Positions 6,978-8,020 of a stretch of DNA of 8,020 nucleotides are shown here, one piece after another. The translations under genes were made by a program, and so were the position numbers. Source of the stretch: Phycisphaerae bacterium (GTDB taxonomy: Bacteria; Planctomycetota; Phycisphaerae; Tepidisphaerales; Tepidisphaeraceae); assembly GCA_014380825.1 (NCBI GenBank), contig JACMJD010000578.1:1-8020 (forward strand). Direction: 5' to 3'. Within the stretch, counting starts at the first letter, position 1. Each line of letters starts with the position of its first letter. The notes beneath the pieces were generated by a model. It did no database searches, was not told the origin of the DNA, and saw only the letters and a list, made by a program, of their open reading frames with translations.

Positions 6978-7453
6978 TTACTTAGCCGAAGGCGATGCCG
7001 TTGGCACCGTGGTTGGCTGAGTCGAGCTTCGATACTCGCCGTGCAGATAACTCCAGATCAATCGATTCGGCTCGGCGCCCTCGAAGTGCGATTCTAGCTT
7101 GCGGCGATGGCGGATGACTTTGAACGGAGGCTCGTCAACGGCAGTGTTAAAGGGAATGTAAGCGATGGCTTTCGGATCGACGTCGAAATCGACTTCAACG
7201 CGTTCGCGATAGTCGCTCATCCGATCCGAAACATCCTGCCCGGCTCGCTTCTCGTACATGGCTTGAAGATCCTCCCAAGTCCGCGGCCAACGCCCCTCGT
7301 GCGATTCCATGTAATCGATCACCAATCCGCGACGTGCCACACCGCGTACGCATTCTCGACGCCGTGCAGATTCCGCCAAAGAAGCCAGCCTCCGGCGACC
7401 ACGAGCCCGGCGATCACAAATGCAAGGATGGAATAGTAATTCTTGAGCTTCAC
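6978..7453 (-). pseudogene. Small membrane-anchored planctomycete-type hypothetical protein, broken by a one-base frameshift
   Basis: Two frames together read as one protein. The first starts at GTG 7453, with GAGGA (7466-7462) eight bases upstream. It gives a start with one membrane segment (residues 8-26, ILAFVIAGLVVAGGWLLW), then NLHGVENAYAVWHVA, and soon meets TGA at 7319-7321. The second frame carries LVIDYMESHEGRWPRTWEDL from 7325 onward and ends at TAA 6978-6980 after about 115 residues. Two bases (7327-7326) lie between the Ala codon 7330-7328 and the Leu codon 7325-7323 where three are expected, so one base appears to be missing. Restoring GAN would give VWHVA-D/E-LVIDYM and a protein of about 159 residues. 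The soluble part should face outward; WP-x-x-WEDL resembles small secreted planctomycete proteins, but I know no function. A sequencing error would make this an intact gene. No slippery heptamer is visible, so programmed frameshifting is unlikely. Confidence 0.72.
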
Positions 7454-7461
7454 GTCGCGTT

Positions 7462-7466
7462 TCCTC
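7462..7466 (-). promoter_or_regulatory. Ribosome binding site (GAGGA) for the GTG start at 7453
   Basis: GAGGA on the minus strand sits eight bases before GTG 7453. It supports the N-terminal, membrane-segment frame as the genuine start of the frameshifted gene, and not the downstream TTG (7379) or ATG (7310) in the other frame. Confidence 0.6.
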
Positions 7467-7472
7467 GGTTGG

Positions 7473-7501
7473 TTATGATACCTGACGTTCGACGCTATAC
7501 T
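7473..7501 (+). promoter_or_regulatory. Candidate promoter for the waaF-like gene, in a short divergent region
   Basis: TATACT at 7496-7501 matches five of six bases of the sigma-70 -10 consensus. The best-spaced -35 (TTATGA, 7473-7478, 17-base gap) is poor. Transcription would begin at about 7507-7509, only a few bases before ATG 7512, giving an almost leaderless message. That agrees with the absence of a Shine-Dalgarno sequence. On the minus strand TATCAT (7480-7475) could be the -10 of the frameshifted gene. Both are single-element calls. Confidence 0.35.
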
Positions 7502-7511
7502 GCTTCACCCA

Positions 7512-8020
7512 ATGCCCGAACCCGCCCGCATCAATCCCGATCGCATCCTCATCGTCCAACCCTCCTGGGTTGGCGACGCGGTGATGGCCACGCCCACACT
7601 GCGGGCGATTCGGCAGCTTTATCCGAATGCACAGATCTCGTACCTGCTTCGCCGATACGTCAAGCCGATTTACAGCGGCATGCCCTGGGCGGATAAGTTG
7701 ATCACGTATCGCACTGGCCGCACCAAGGCGAAGGCCGGAAAGGGGACGTTTGATCTGGCGGCGCGGCTCCGCTCGGCGAAGTTTGATCTGGCGATCCTGC
7801 TGCCGAACAGCTTCAAGAGCGCGCTGGTCTGCAAGATGGCGGGCATCGATCGGATCGTTGGCTACGAGCGCGACGGGCGTGGGTTTTTGATCAGCGACAA
7901 GCTGCTGCCCGTGAAGGAACGCGGCAAGTTCGTGCCTACGCCGATCGTGAAATATTACCTCGGGCTGGCCGGATATCTGGGCGCGACCAGTCGCGATCTG
8001 AAGCTGGAATTGTTCGTCAC
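7512..8020 (+). CDS. waaF: Lipopolysaccharide heptosyltransferase (GT9, WaaF-like), 3' end outside the window
   Basis: This is the first 169 residues of a GT9 glycosyltransferase, about half of the usual 340-360; the frame is open at the window edge. Family members transfer a heptose from ADP-heptose to the inner core of lipopolysaccharide at the cytoplasmic face of the inner membrane. The start reads RILIVQPSWVGDAVMATPTLRAIRQLYP; Asp22 in the GD pair corresponds to the proposed catalytic Asp13 of E. coli WaaC. FDLAILLPNSFKSAL and AGIDRIVGYERDGRG closely match the WaaF (heptosyltransferase II) pattern, especially PNSFKSAL. ATG 7512 is the only reasonable start: no ATG, GTG or TTG lies between it and an in-frame TGA at 7476-7478. 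No ribosome binding site is visible. The gene diverges from the frameshifted gene. Symbol is by motif likeness; the sugar used in a planctomycete could differ. Confidence 0.87.
   Translation, partial: MPEPARINPDRILIVQPSWVGDAVMATPTLRAIRQLYPNAQISYLLRRYVKPIYSGMPWADKLITYRTGRTKAKAGKGTFDLAARLRSAKFDLAILLPNSFKSALVCKMAGIDRIVGYERDGRGFLISDKLLPVKERGKFVPTPIVKYYLGLAGYLGATSRDLKLELFV

Noticed and set aside
7320..7332. Programmed -1 ribosomal frameshift in the small membrane-anchored gene
   Set aside because: The sequence at the junction (GTCGCGGATTGG) has no slippery heptamer and I see no strong downstream structure; a base deletion or read error is simpler.
1..8020. CRISPR array, tRNA/rRNA genes, insertion sequence or phage module
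   Set aside because: No regularly spaced repeats, cloverleaf-like segments, terminal inverted repeats or transposase/integrase motifs were seen; nearly all the window is explained by envelope and secreted-protein genes.

Overview
The window looks like a stretch of chromosome from a GC-rich planctomycete, most likely of the Phycisphaerae. The evidence is one protein (5315-6853, minus strand) that combines a signal peptide, Gly/Thr/Asn-rich beta-helix-like repeats, two dockerin-like DxDxNGxVDFDDY calcium-loop repeats and a PEP-CTERM sorting tail. I associate this build with that class. The taxonomic call is an inference from protein style; no marker gene is present.

Layout. On the plus strand, positions 2-1036 hold the 3' part of a DegT/DnrJ/EryC1/StrS-family sugar aminotransferase, cut off by the window start. 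After 50 bases comes a lipoprotein S41-type peptidase (1087-2427), then a secreted LolA/LolB-like protein of unknown role (2494-3339). This run ends in a perfect 13-bp hairpin (3368-3399) that separates it from a convergent minus-strand block.

The minus-strand block, read from right to left, has three genes: a small membrane-anchored protein broken by a one-base frameshift (7453-6978), the PEP-CTERM/dockerin-like surface protein (6853-5315), and a multi-pass GT39/PMT-like glycosyltransferase (5318-3402). The last two overlap by ATGA, so they are probably translationally coupled. At the right edge a plus-strand heptosyltransferase (waaF-like, 7512 to the window end, incomplete) diverges from the frameshifted gene across only 58 bases.

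How the genes fit together. Four of the seven genes point to the cell envelope or its glycans: a nucleotide-sugar aminotransferase, a lipid-linked-sugar-dependent membrane glycosyltransferase, a heptosyltransferase, and an exosortase-type surface protein. The two secreted proteins between them (S41 peptidase and LolA-like) also act outside the cytoplasm. A link between the PEP-CTERM protein and its overlapping glycosyltransferase, such as the enzyme glycosylating the surface protein or its anchor, is attractive but is inference. I see no CRISPR array, tRNA, rRNA, insertion sequence or phage gene. No gene-free stretch exceeds 125 bases. I do not see a clearly new multi-gene system; the most notable points are the coupled surface-protein/glycosyltransferase pair and the frameshifted gene.
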